DNA of 64,000 bases from Linnemannia hyalina (Eukaryota; Mortierellomycota; Mortierellomycetes; Mortierellales; Mortierellaceae). Made by a program: the position numbers and the translations under genes. The notes under the pieces are model-generated. The model saw only the letters and a list, made by a program, of their open reading frames with translations. It was not told the origin of the DNA and ran no database searches. The stretch's first letter is position 1, and each line of letters starts with the position of its first letter. Shown piece by piece: positions 22,223 through 35,200 of this stretch. Location: the NCBI GenBank assembly GCA_019671135.1, contig JAHRHY010000017.1, positions 248,001 through 312,000 of the forward strand, read 5' to 3'.

Positions 22223-22864
22223 GATATCGTTTTTTTTTTGAGGGGGTTGGATATTAATCGACCAAAAAAAAAAAAAAGACATAATTTTGTTTGAGGCGTG
22301 TTTTTTTTTTTTTTTTTTGGGGAGGAGAAAAAAAACATGGGAAAATAAAATCACAGAAACGATGAAGAATTTTCATGAAAGGAAGCGTACATGTTGTTTG
22401 GCCTTTATTATATTTGTTATGTAAGAGGGGATATCGATAGAAAAACAAGTGAGTGCAATGGTAAAAAATATGGGGTACTTTTTTTCTTTTTTTTTTTTTT
22501 TGGTAGGTAATGATGGTAAGGAAAACATGATAGTACAAAGCGACAAGGGAAAAATGAATGCAAAGACGAGTGAGACGAAACATATTGACTGACAAGGTTG
22601 AAGACGAACGAAAGAAGAAGAATGTAGACACGCCAAGGTTTACATCAGCAGGTAATTGCTCACACACAATATATCTCGCAATCTCATTCTGCCCCTCCTC
22701 TCACTCCGTCCATTCCCTTCTCTCGAGATCTTTATTTTGTTGACGGTGAGTATGTCGAAAACCGCATGAGTGAGTCGCTGGAAATTCAATCGGGCGGACG
22801 GAACGGTGTGTGCAGAGTGTGCAGGAGGAAAAAAAGTACAAGGTTTCGTGTTTATCGGGTTGCC
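22223..22864. other. Convergent 3' region
   Basis: Lies between the 3' ends of ARP2 (plus) and the DUF1752 gene (minus). It has several long A and T runs (for example 22263-22276, 22300-22318 and 22484-22501) suitable for 3' end formation on both strands. No gene is seen. Confidence 0.5.
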
Positions 22865-25800
22865 TTAAAAGGTGCTGCTGTTGAAGACCAAAGACGAAGC
22901 CCAGTTGACGAGTCCTTTGACGTTGGCGACAAGATCCGTGGCCCGCTGCTGCATCCCTCCATTGACAGCCAGAGCCTTCTCTGCCTCGAGTGCTGATGCC
23001 AATGCTGTCCTGGCCGCGCTCGGTGCAGGTGCCGCTGTGGTTGTCGTTGTGACGGGGAGCTGTGGTTCCAGGAGCGATGTGGAGATCGTGCGAGGCGAGG
23101 AAGTGTGCGTCACGACATAAGTTCCAGTCTGCTGCTGTTGTGATGGCTGTTGCTGCTGTTGAGTTGGTGTTGGTTGTGTTGATGATACTGATTGCTGTTG
23201 CTGCTGTGGCTCTGGCTCTGGCTGAAGTAGCTGTCCTTCCATGTCGCTGCTGTTGCTGACAGGCGTCGATGATGCCGAGTAGAAAACTGCAGAAGAAGCC
23301 GAAGAATCTGCAGAGGCAGTCGATCCAGCAGACGGAGAAGGAGGCGACGGCCGGGTATAGGAGACGTCGTCCAAGGCGGCCTCATGAGGAGCATCCTGAC
23401 GCGACCCAACATAGGCTGTTCCTGATCCAGTGTAAGGGTTGCCCAAATAGATTGGTTCGTCAAACAGTCCTTCCTCATCCTCATCATCCGTCGTAGTAGG
23501 ATCCTCAGGGTCCTCGAGGTCATCGTCTTGCATGCCGTGCAGACTGGCCGCCTTGAGAGTTGTCGAGTCGATGCGGACAATGCTGCGTGGGGGTTTCCGG
23601 ATAGAGATCCGCATCAACAATCCACTATCCTCGTCCTCGTGGCGTCCGACCAGTCCAGCTCGTGCATCCTCATCATCCTTCCCGCTCCCATTGCCGTTAC
23701 TCCTGCCAATATCGACATCGTTCCTGTTGTCGCTGTCGTTGGCAAGACTCTCCTCGTCCTCCTCAGAGATGACATCAGTATCGATCGAGACGCATTGTTC
23801 GACAGAATCGTTGAATCGAAGCTTGGGTTGCCGGTGTTGCTTAAAGACTGCACTCTCTCGAGCCTTGTTGAAGGGTTCGATCTTGCGGTGCAGTCTCAAG
23901 TCAGATTGGACATGGAAGAGCGTGTCGGCCTTGAACAGCTCTGAGGCGGTTTTGTGTTTGAGAACAGGTTTCAATGGTGCGCCTGACCTGTAGAATATAG
24001 ATCTTGGTGATCCAACTCCAGATGTTATCGATGCTGGAGGTGTTGTTGGTGCTGATGATGTAGTAGTCGGTGTTGAAGTAGAGATGACGGAGGCCAGGTC
24101 GGTCGGTAGGATGGGGGCAAGGATCTCGTCAGTCGGTGTGCTGGGCGTCGAAACAGACCCTCCTACGACAGCGACCGTCTGTGCGCCAAATCGGGACCTG
24201 TCAAACTCGTCGATTGCGGCCTTGTAGAGAGGACCATAGAGCCATGTGGTGTCACTGTCTTTGAGCCTAGTGCATGAAAAGAAGGATGGTGTTTCAATTG
24301 AACACACAACCGCATCAACAACCAAGCGAGATAAAAAAGATAAACAAATAAACAAAACAATCAGTTAGTCGGAAGGACGAGAAAAAAAAACGAGATCGAA
24401 CGCCAGTATCCAATGGCGTAAAAATAGGGCTGCGTCTTTCTTCTTCTTCCACTCCTTTTGCTACCCGAAAGACTTGAGCCAAGAGAGATTAGATGAAAAT
24501 AATAATGGGTTCTCTTTGAGAGGGAAGGACTAGGCCAACCACCATGGAGGAACTATATCAACAGTATCCCCCACATTTATCATTCTCTAGGCTAATCGTG
24601 ATACATATATATATTTCCATCAATTGTCCCATGTATCGCATGTGTGCATGAACGGGAAGAAGGGAATAGGAGAGGGAATAGGAAACGACGTAGTGTGGAT
24701 TAAGCAAGGGCCAAGCCAAGTAAGAACGTATTTTTCGTTATTGATTTCGCGATCAAGGGGCATCCTTGCATAAAAAGTAATAAAAGTGAGTCGTTTTTTC
24801 TCTTCTTGACGGATTGTTTGCTGTGTGAAAAAATGAATGCGCTTCGTTATCCTCACCCATCCCCCCCACACACACACTATCCCCTGCCCTTCCGCCTCAC
24901 ACGTACACACACTCAAACAGACAAGCTTGTCTTATGTAAGACACGCACAACCCCCTAAGTCTCGCTCCTTTACTGGCTGACTTGGCGCAATTTTCTGTCA
25001 TTTTTACCCTTTCGTAGCAAAATGCTTTTGTTCTCCGTTTGTCCGTCCATCCGGTTTACCCCATAAATAACAAAGCCAGCCAACCAGACACAAACAATAA
25101 CGACAACAACAAACAACAAAAAAAAGAGGGGAAGAACGAGGGGCGCTGGCGGTAAGGATGAACGAAGGAGGAGACTTGTCCATCTACACTCTCAATTAAC
25201 ACACTCAAAAAAAAAAAAAAAAAAAGAGCCTACAACACAAAAAAAAAAAAAAAACAGTTGCAAGAGAAAAGCTTTCTGGTCTTACCAGTTCAAGGACTTT
25301 GGACTGATAGTTTTGAGGTTATGGCGCTGTTTAGCCCAGTTGCGCCAGGACGCATTCTCCAATCGAAGGCCATTGATCAGGTCATTCTTCTGTTTGGTCA
25401 TGAACTTCCACGAGGCAGCAATGTCATCCTCATTGTTCCATCCGTTGCCAAGGTAATCGATCGCCGCTGCTGGGGGGTTAACAGGGATTAAACGACCGGC
25501 GTCGGTGTCATCATGCATGGGGGTTGTCTTTGCAGAGGTAGAGCTTGTGGAGAGGAAGCCGCCTGGACGGGGGTGGTGTGCATGGTAGGTTGGGTGGGAT
25601 GAGTTCCCGTTGTTGTTATTGTTGTTGAGGTGTTTGCTAATGTGGCGACGGGACCGTTCGTTGTTGACGGACGAACTCCTAGGTCGACTTGAGCGGTGTG
25701 AGCTGTGGTGGCGTTTAGTTGAGGTTGTTGGAGTGTTGGTATCGGGTGTGCTTTGTTGGTTGTGGCTATGATGGCTATGGGTGTGGGTGTGGGAATGGTG

Positions 25801-25908
25801 GCGACGAGAGGAAGACGAGGATGGAGAAGTGGGTGAAGGTGAAGAGGAGGGTGCAGGAGAAGGGGCGGAGTGGTTGAGGTAAGGCGAGGAGTCTAGTTGA
25901 GAAGCCAT
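22865..25908 (-). CDS. Reg1-like PP1 regulatory protein with DUF1752 domain
   Basis: Encodes a 674-residue protein with exons 25908-25286 and 24266-22865, split by a 1,019-nt intron inside the conserved domain. Residues 1-150 are Ser/His/Asn-rich and disordered. The DUF1752 block follows: AIDYLGNGWNNEDDIAASWK, RLENASWRNWAK, TISPKSLNW joined across the intron to LKDSDTTWLYGPL. This is the block found in fungal Reg1/Reg2-type proteins and before GATA factors of the AreA type, but no GATA finger is present. Further on are GAPLKPVLKHKTASELFK and KLRFNDSVEQC, a Reg1-like motif whose KLRF fits a PP1-docking RVxF site. The remainder is acidic and then Gln/Pro/Ser-rich. By homology it should target PP1 to glucose-repression or stress substrates; that role is inferred. 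Confidence 0.83.
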
Positions 25909-26383
25909 GTTCCCTCTGTGTGTCTGTGCTGGGATGGTTTGAGAAAGGAAGGAAGAAGAGGGAAGGAGGAAGGAGGGCAAAGGAAGAAGGGAAGAATTGG
26001 GTGTGTGAGAGTGGAAGAGTAAGTGTTGATGTTCTATTGCTGAGAGGAAAGGGGGGGGAGAGGGGGAGAGGAAAGGAGGAGCAGTGAAGAAGGAGGAGAA
26101 GACAAGAAAAAGGAGAAGAAAAAGCTCAGTCAAGAAAAGTGATAAAAATCCTTTTGGTGACTGCGTGCGATCAAATTAAAGTTGGTAATTGTTGTTCGTG
26201 CACCGCCTAGGCTGAGAGTGCCAATGCCAAGTCCGCCATCAACTGTCGCCATTTCGGCACTCACTCGCGGAAGGGGTTTGCTCCTGTATTCCCAACAAGG
26301 GCATGCGAACGTAACCATCGCCACGGATACAACAGTACACATCTTCCTTCAACACAAAAAGGAAAAAAAAAAAAAAAAAAATA

Positions 26384-26407
26384 GAACGAACGAACGAACG
26401 AACGAAC
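26384..26407. repeat. (GAAC)6 microsatellite
   Basis: Six tandem copies of GAAC directly after a run of about 19 A. It is a simple sequence repeat with no visible function. Confidence 0.9.
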
Positions 26408-26514
26408 CAACTGTGCCCCGCATTGACCAACCAGTGTACATACTGCGCCAAGAAAGAAAAACGATAACCACTATTGACTACTTTTGCCTTTTTTTTCTCC
26501 AACCACCACCACCA

Positions 26515-26550
26515 TCCATATCCATATCCATATCCATATCCATATCCATA
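26515..26550. repeat. (TCCATA)6 microsatellite
   Basis: Six perfect tandem copies of TCCATA in the upstream region of the DUF1752 gene, preceded by an (ACC)n stretch. Length is likely polymorphic between strains. Confidence 0.9.
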
Positions 26551-27894
26551 TCCTCTTCGTCCTTTCTCCCTCCTCCTCTTCGTCCTTTCTCTCAGATCTC
26601 TGCATTCACTTCGTCACTCCATTGTAACCACCACGAAGCACATCACCAACCATTCGGAATGAATCGGTGGTTATCTCCTCCTTTTCTCTCCCACGAATTA
26701 ACTTCCCCAACCACCCTAACCAACCATAGCCCACGGCTCATATGTTAGTTGGTACTCAACCTCTTTTTCAACATGGCCCTGTCCATCAACAAAATCAACC
26801 ACATTACTAACGCACGTGCGGATTCTGGTCGCTCATGATCACCATCAAACCCATGGCGGGTATTCTACTCTTCTTGTGCTTCAAAGTCAGACAAAATGAA
26901 AAGAAGAGGGAGAAAAACGCGGGATGGGAGGGGGAGGGGCGGGGATTTGCATGCGACAAACTAGAGGAAGAGTAACCACGGACATTTATATTCACTCTCC
27001 CATATTCCCTCTCTATTGAGACAACACACCCCCTCGTTATTTCTTGGCTTTAGTCCCATCAGTCCAAAACTGGCGAAAGGCTGGCGTCAAAGAATGAAAA
27101 GAAAAAGTAGATGAGAGTAGAGATGGATGAACTTCAACCACAACAACAACAACAATAAACAACAAAAAACGGCAAGAAAAAACAAGGATGGCAAGAGTAA
27201 AAAAGAAAGTCCATACTCCATTAATATCGATCGAGATTATTATCACGAAACCATGCGCTCAAATGTCGTCTCTCTTATGCGCATCCAAAGGAAAAATAAA
27301 TGACAGAGGGAAAAAAAAAAAAAAAAGCGCTTCACGCACAGACCAATGTCCAGTTTAGGGACTGACCCTTTAGCTCATCTTAGGTCCTCCACTAGTCCCT
27401 GCCTTCCCATCCCTTTGTCTCTGACTCTTTACTATTCCCCTCTTACTTTTCCTCTTACTTTTCCTCCTCTTTCAACCCCCACTTTCAACTTCCACAAGTG
27501 TTGTGAAACAAAGTCAAAAGTCAACGAAACAAAAGAAAATATGCGCAACTCCATTCCGCCGCGGGCTTGCTGCATCAAATACAAGCGAATGAATATTGCA
27601 TACACATAATGCCCGAGAAAATATATAATAGTGTTGTTTTCGATGAAAATGGCGCTGTGATTATTATTATGTGATAAATGGTGCTGTTACATGAAATGAT
27701 GTGGTGTCCAACGCTACATGCCACAAGAAAGGAGACAGACATTTCTTCCCTGTTGAGTAAGCGCGGTGTGATGGCGGGAGTAAAAGGTAGTCCAATGGGT
27801 ACATGGATGAAGAGTCGATCGGTTTGGTTTGCCGCCTTTTCTTCAGCCGATCAAATCGATCAAAAGCGAGCGGTAAAAAACACCCTCGACAGAC

Positions 27895-30102
27895 TTAAAT
27901 AAGCTGGAGGTAGTTGCTGGGTGCGATACCAACGGTGCCGTCCTGCTTGCGAGCCTGCCACCACTTGCCCTTGTTGTCAACAATGTCCAGAACCTCGCCC
28001 TTGACGAATCCCAGCTCGTTGGCATCCTCGGGGTTGGCCTCGTAAGAGTACAATGCGCGGGCCTTGTATGCATAGTCCGACGATGCTGCCACCACAACCG
28101 AGCTCAAGTTGTTATTGTCTTGGGGCTGAGTCGCATTGGTTACGCCATTAGGAGCCGAAGCACCCGTACCCGCAGCACCGTGAGCCCTTGGGATCGTGAA
28201 TCCGTTAATCGTGCGCAGTGCCAACGAGTCCTCCTCTGCTCCAAAGTAAATCACCCAAAAGATCTAGATACATCAAGTAAAAAGTTGTCAGTCTCGATTC
28301 GCTTATTTGTACGACGTTTGAAAGGTATATATACCCCATGACACATAAATATAGCTTACGAGAACAAAGGACTGAATCAGGAGACCAGCGGCGGCGGCAC
28401 TGAGCTTTGAAGAATGAGAGACGTTGATGGTGGAATCGATGCTGATGAAGATAAGGGTAAGGGATCCTCCGATGAAGGTCAACAGGACCAGACGATAGTT
28501 GTGAACAGATTGTGTGGCAACTGCCAATGAGGCTCCGAGAATGATAAAGAGGTTATAAAAGATATCGACCCAGACCAAGTGAATCCATGAGCCAATTGTG
28601 CACGCAGCAATGAACGTGATGATCCATCCGATCTATTGTTCATTTGAACACAGAGTAGACAAAGAATAAAAGATTGGTCAGTCAGTATGTTGTCCACATT
28701 TCCTTGTGCCTGCTTATGTTTGTTGTTGTTTGGAGTAGTAGTAACATGTCATTCTGTTGGACTAGCACATTAGTGGGGGGGGGGGGGGGGGGGGGGGTCA
28801 AGAGAGTAAGCAAAGAGAGAGGAATGAACTAATCATAACGATACACTCGTCTTCCTGAAGTAAAGAAGGGAGAGGAGGGATTGTCCGGTAATAGTAGTAA
28901 GGATGAACGACCTTTGTTCGTTCGTTCATTGTTTTGTTGGCAGAAAATGACGACCCCATAGTAATCCGGTATGGCTCCCTCTTTCTACTTTATTACCACC
29001 GCAGAATCATCCATCACCATGGCTGAACCGTTCACACACAACTTTCAGACTCACTGTTCAATGGTCTGTTCGCCATTGATCCCTGGGGTTGCTGTCTTGC
29101 TGTTCTTCAATTGCAGCAGTCGTCGCCACTCCAATGTTGTTTCTTGTTGTAAAAAAATGGTAGGTAGGTTGGGGTTCAAAAATCCAAACTTTTCTGTTCT
29201 CCGGGGTTGATTATAGAAAGGGGCGCGGGAAAGAGGGAGAGAGTTATTTTTATGCCCTGGCATAAATGGGACAGGAGAAGAAGGGTTCAGCCATCTTCTG
29301 CAAAATAGGGAGCATGTCTTGTGCTTCCATTCGGTTGGCCTATCCCGTGCGGTGTGGTGATACTGGTCCTGACTAGAGTCATTGTACCCCTAAACGACAT
29401 GAGTGGTCCGGCGCCTCACACCTCACTCAATTTCCTCCAGGTTTTTGTTAGATATGCATGTATGCACCCTCCCGCCTGTTTGTCTGTTCATGTATGTGTG
29501 TCCCTTGGCCCTTGTTCACCTCCTTGCCTCTTCTTACTCCAGCCCGTTTGTCTGACCGACTGACTGACCGCTTGCAAGCAGGGTTATACTGGGGACTGAG
29601 TGGGGCGGAGGTCTCATTTGTATTTTTTCTTTTTTCCCGTTCCGTCGCCCCTCTTACGCTTTTTAGTCCAAGCGGAGGTCTGGTCGATCCAAACAAATAC
29701 TTTTTTTTTTCTGGTTTGTCATTTTTGCCACCGTTGGGTTATTGTTTGCAATGTTGCTCTGCCTTCTCAATGGATACAGATGAGAAAAGAGAAGACAGAG
29801 TAGCGCGGTGTAGGTGACAGGCGGGTCAGCCCATCCTGTGTCCCTGTTGTCTCACAAGTTGCCGTTTGGTGACTGGGTTGGATAACATGTGATGCGCCAT
29901 GCTGTCTGTCTCTCTTCCTCGTTGTTGGCTGTTGTACGAAGTGCGAGGTAATAAAAGAGAGAAAAGCGAAGAGTGAAGAGAAGGGAGAGTGGAAAGAAGA
30001 GTGTTGGAGTGTTGTTGAAAGGTGTGCTCTTACCAGGAAGAGAACGAGGGAGCAGAGGAAGAAGGGCTGCGCCAGGACGAGGTTGATGTCAAGGAATGCC
30101 AT
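27895..30102 (-). CDS. SHO1: Sho1-type osmosensor (four TM, SH3)
   Basis: Encodes a 236-residue Sho1, the membrane adaptor at the head of one branch of the HOG MAP-kinase pathway and of polarity signalling. Exons: 30102-30034, 28632-28360 and 28263-27895. TM1 ([14 protein letters not shown]) is in exon 1; exon 2 carries the other three TMs, with [32 protein letters not shown] and [16 protein letters not shown] short linker and a C-terminal SH3 follow, with [24 protein letters not shown] and APSNYL; in yeast the SH3 recruits Pbs2. The protein is shorter than yeast Sho1 (367) because the linker is compressed to about 60 residues. Intron 1 is 1,401 nt, exceptional for this window, and contains a G23 run. 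Confidence 0.93.
28775..28797. repeat. G23 homopolymer in SHO1 intron 1
   Basis: A run of 23 G on the plus strand (C23 in the SHO1 transcript) lies about 140 nt upstream of the exon 2 acceptor. On the plus strand it could form a G-quadruplex. Exact length in the assembly is uncertain. Confidence 0.85.
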
Positions 30103-32203
30103 GGCTTTGTAAATGTGTTGGAAGCTGACTCTGCTGGGTTATTGGAGTGTGTTTGAGAGCGGTGATTTGAGTTGGAGGAGAAGAAGGTAAAGGATGAGGA
30201 GGAAAGGGAGGAAAAGTAAGGAGAAGTGTAATGAAAGTGTAATGAAAGTGTGTTTTGTTGAAAGTGAAGAAAAGGTAATGGAAAAAGGGAAGAAGAAGAG
30301 AGCAAAAAGAGAAGGAAAGAAAGAAGTAAAAAAGCAAAGGGAGGAAAGCTGACACAAGAACGAAGGAATCATCAGTCATTAGGCAGGCACACTAAATGTC
30401 TGATATCACTCCTCTGCCTCCATCACCACCACTCTCATCACTCTTATTTGCCCTCGCCTCACTCACCTTCATCCCCTTCGATGCTTCATCCTTTAGGTAA
30501 ATTGAACATCCATTGCCTGTCGTCACTCTAAATAAGAGAAAGGCATATCATACCATATCGCATACAACCAACCAATTCAACGAACTAAACAAACAAAGGC
30601 TGAAGGGGTAAAAATATCCCTGCTTGTTCTTCTTTTCTGCCCTTGCGGGCGTACAGCCCGACTGACATCAAACCCTCTGGTCATGTCATGTCATCCCTTT
30701 CTTTTCCATTTCGAAGGCCTGTAAAACGTTATTCCTCCCTCCTCCACTTCTCTTCGTTCTGTCCACTCTCCCCCTGCCCCTTCTTCCACGTAGAACAACT
30801 CTCAGTGTTTTTTGCCAAGACCGGCGAGAGGAACAGATGACGACGGAGGCCCAAAAAAAACATGCTCTCTCTTTCAATCCTCCGCCTCCGAAAAAAAATA
30901 AGGTCTGTGTGCCACCTGTCCCATGGCATCATACACAACAGCAACGAGGCAGGAAAAGGACAGACACTGCCTACAACAAACAAAAAATTGAAGACCCGAC
31001 GCACCAACTCGACTATTTTTTTTTGTGGACTACCGGTCGGTCGGCATACCACAAAGGATGCAAACAAAATGTGGACTGGGTGCATGAACGAGGATCGAAA
31101 AACGAAGGGACCCTGAGAATAACAAGCATGTATGCCAGGGCCAGGACGAATCGAGAGAGTGTGCTACGATAAAAAATGGAGATGGTGGTTTTTATTTCAG
31201 AAAGGAGAGGAGAGGGGTGATATATCGCAGATGAAAAAGGGGAAAGTGTCCCAGGATTAACAAGGGGGCGGTGGAGAAGGAAGGAAGACAAGAGGAAGGA
31301 GAGAGTGGGATCATTCATACGTCTCTGCCGACTTGCTCAACGCAACGTCTAAACACACGAGAGACGAACGCAAAGAGAACGTGAGGGAGGTGCAAGCTAC
31401 ACATCGCGAGAATGTGGCCATAACCATCGACCATTGACACATTGATCTGCTTTCACCCTTGCATTTGCATTGCGGCAATGTTCATTTTGAATTTTTGAAG
31501 GGAATATTTTTTCGCGTGACAAGTTTGATAGGAAGGAAGGCAGGCATTGCGCCCAAGTATGATAGCGGCGGCGGTGAAGAGTACATCCTCGGTATGGGTC
31601 GCTCTCTCTCCCTCTCACTCTACCTCTTGTTATCAATGAAGAAACAGGCGTTCAAGAAGAGAGGCACTGCAACCGTTGACATGGTGTGGCAGTGGTAAAA
31701 GTCAGAAGAACTCTGATCTATAGACACTCACGTTCACAGCCCCTGCAGAACAGAAGTTGCACCACTGCCCCTCGAAAAATCTAATGAAATGGGATATGAA
31801 AACCATGAGCAAACAAAAAGATGCAAATACAAGATGCTAATCATGATGCAATAGAAAAGAAGCGACACCACAAACAAACAAACAAACAAACAGACCATCG
31901 CTCACAAATGCCAGAAAGATTACGGCAATTTGTCCCCTGTTTATTTCTTCAGTTGCCACCAAGTCATCAATTAGCCCTAGCCTCATAGATCTTTAAGCCC
32001 TGACCTTTTTTTTTTCACTTTCCTTCTTACTGAGCCCAGCTCTGGTAGCCACCTTCCTATTCTTCAGGCAATGGTGTATGACTCTAAACCCATGAAAAAT
32101 GCTACTCCCATTTGCATTCAATTGATATCTCTACGTTTGTATTTACAGATATTGCTTAAATAGTTATGGGTTACTCTTCATCGTTTAGTTGAACTAACAC
32201 CCT
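30103..32203. other. Intergenic upstream of SHO1
   Basis: About 2.1 kb, with the CT-rich (on minus) SHO1 leader near 30103-30360, then AT-rich and low-complexity sequence including a (CAAA)n stretch at 31872-31893. No open frame with recognisable content on either strand. Confidence 0.5.
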
Positions 32204-35200
32204 TCAAACCTCCACAAGCATCCTCTCAAGCTGCTCAATCACCAACGGCTGCTGATCCTGTCCATCATCTCCCAACAACCCCACCTTCCCCTCTCCATCC
32301 CTTTCCAACTCCAACTTGCCCACCGCAATAGCACCAGTAGTAGTAGTAGCAGTACCCGTCGACAGACAATCCGCAATCTGTTTGACCGCCTCCAACATGT
32401 ACCGGAATGGAGCCATAATCGTTCCGATATACGGCACATAATCCAGCGTCGTCAATGCCGCATTTAACGCCGTGTAGCTCGCATAGATCGCAACACTGGC
32501 ACCCGCCGTGAGCGCCGTGAACAGTCCATCAATCAGCGGGCTCAATGTCAACGCTATCAAGTATTCGGCCACCGGGATCGCCGCGATTTAAACCAGCAGC
32601 GCGTTGGCAAGCATGCGAACAATCTGGATGAGGCCTGTACAGTTACTCCCACCGCCACCGCACTCGGTGGGTATGTCGAGGAGACCGAGAAGGCGGAGGA
32701 GGTAGTCGCGGATCGGGTTTGTTTGGTTGGCGGGGGAGACGATGTTGAGCATTTGGAGGATGCCGTAGAGGAACGCAACAGTTCCGCCGATGCTGGTGGC
32801 GAGGCCGGTCTGGAGATCGATCACGAGCGACTTGAGGCCTGCCAGGAGTAGGGTGATAATCAAGGGGCCCACAACGGGGAAAGAGCCGATGTTGTCTTGA
32901 ATGAACTGGATAAAGTCACCCCGGCTCGACACAGGCTTGACCTCCACAATCTGCCTTCAACACGGGTGCTTGGCCGTTCACACAGGTATACAACGCATTC
33001 GGGACAAGACTACACGACGGAGCAAACGAGACGCCGCATCTGACACTGGTATCCGTACATTTACAGCCTGCAGCTTGACAGTTGCCTTTTGCACAGCCAT
33101 TCGGACAGACGATGACGGTTCCTACAGGGCAGGTCACCGCAGAGTTGGCGGGCTTGGCACAATCAGCCGGATCGGTCGGTGCACACTGTTCCTGTACCGA
33201 CACAATCGCAGACCTTGTTGGCCAAACAGACATCAACTCCTCCAGGGACTGTATGACAGGTCTCGAACGATTGACAGGCCGATTTCTTGGCGGGGAGGGT
33301 GCGATTGGTGGCGCAGGTGTAGAGCGAGTCAGGAAGGTAGCCACAGTTGGCGGGGAAGGACTTCCCACAAGTATCGCCTACTCGTCGGCATGCACAAGGG
33401 TCGAACGTGCAAACGTCTGGCGCACTTGAGATCACGTCGCAGTAGCTCGTGCATGTCTCTGAGACGACGGGGACGTCGCCTTGGTTGCCGCAGGACATTA
33501 GTGTCTTGTTATCGTACTTTCAGTCTGCAGGGAACGAGAACGCACAGACCTTGAGAAAGTAATGGAAGGTATTACACTGTTATTTACAATGATCAATATC
33601 GGCCATTCGACTTCGCCTTACATCCTCCAAAACAAGGTAGCAGCACCAAAAAGAACTTACCGGTACGTTGGCTTCTTGGCAAGCGCACTTATCAACGCAG
33701 AAAACGTCTCCAGTTGCCATGAACTCAGCCTTGCCAGGGTTTTTTATATTCGCCGAACACTTTCCATCTCACAGTCCTTCTCGTCCGCCGGCACAAGGCC
33801 CATGGTACACCTATAAAGCGTGTTCTCGGAGTATTCACATGAGCTCGGGAACTGCGACCCACAATGGTGCCCGTTATCCTTGCAGATGCAATCCAAGGAC
33901 CTGCATGTCGGTCCAGCAGCGGATGTAGTACAAGTAGAGCCGCTCTTGCATTCAAGCTTATTCACGGGAGCGGCACCCGGACCTGCACAGGAGTAAACAA
34001 TGGTGGGGTCGTAACCGCAGTTTGCGGGGAGCAAACCGCCGCAGGTGTCGCCGGCAACTATGCATGCACACGGGTCAAGGTTGCACTCGCTGGTGATGTC
34101 TTTCCTTGTACATTCCGTGGTGCAGACGTTCATCAACACGGGCATGTCACCGGTGTTTTCGCAACTCATCAAGGCAGAGGCGTTGTAATTGCAAATGGCA
34201 TCGAATGATGAACCACAAACCTATTATATCACCACAGTTGCAAGTGTGTCAGTCATCCAACCTTACCCTTTTGCTCAGTTCAAAGAATAATGGCCGTAAA
34301 AAATGTCGAAAGATGCCCTTTGAGCGCACTTACTAGAGCCTCGCTTTCCTTGAATGCACACTCGTCAATACAGAACTCATCACCTGCCATCGCCGTGAAA
34401 TCCTTGGGCTTGTGAGCCGCAACAACAGTGCCATTCGTATCGGCGGTCTCAGCTGTCACATCCGAGACAATGTTACCCGAACAAACACCAGGCGAGCAAT
34501 CCTTTACGACCGTTGGCAAGGCGCCCATAGCACAGTTGTAAAGTGTATTACTAACCATATTACAGGCACCAAAGAACGCCGACCCACAGTGCTTGTTATC
34601 ATCTTTGCTGATACACTCTGGAAGCGTGCACTTTGGACCGATCGGCTGGACGAAACAGATAGCGTTGCCGAGACAGTTGAATTTCTTAACAGGGATGGCC
34701 TCGACGGCTGCACAGTTGTAGATTGTCGTGGTCTTGAGGTTGCAGTTTGCAGGGAATGCCGTGCCGCAGGTATCGCCGGTGGTTGTGCAGGCACAAACAT
34801 CTTGTCCTGCTTGGACTGTGCAGGATAGAGTGCAGGTTTCCTTGACTGTTGGAACATCTCCCACTTTGGCACAGTTCATCAATGCCTTGCTGTTGTATGC
34901 GTAGATCGAGTTGAATACTGAACCGTAGACCTATTTTCGCACAATAAGTGGAGCAATGAATTAGTACCAATGCTTGCAATGACCTCGGGTTAAAGACAAA
35001 GAATGCATGTCGAGCCCAAATGACTTACCCCAACGCCGGCCTCTTTACAGGCACACTGGTCAATACAGATGTCATTCGCCATCGCACTAAAGTCCACAGA
35101 GGCCCCCTCAACAACACTCGCAGAACAAGTGCCCGTTCCACAATCCTTGATGGGCGTCGGAAGCGCGCCCTTGACACACTTGTACAGGCTGTTTGACTTC

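Larger units (their letters stand above)
25909..27894. other. Intergenic with simple repeats
   Basis: About 2 kb between the start of the DUF1752 gene (minus) and the 3' end of SHO1 (minus). It contains a GAAC tetranucleotide run and a TCCATA hexanucleotide run, listed separately, and several poly-A runs. A 188-codon plus-strand frame around 26182-26748 spans these repeats and is not credible. No gene supported. Confidence 0.5.

Noticed and set aside
26182..26748. 188-codon plus-strand frame
   Set aside because: It runs through the poly-A, GAAC and TCCATA simple repeats, and its composition follows these repeats.
28971..29817. Nested plus-strand gene inside SHO1 intron 1
   Set aside because: Only short frames of low complexity were found, with no splice-linked continuation or recognisable motif.
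32901..33554. 217-codon plus-strand frame and similar plus-strand frames up to 36.6 kb
   Set aside because: They are antisense to the Cys-rich repeats, whose reading on the minus strand is confirmed by homology among the repeats.
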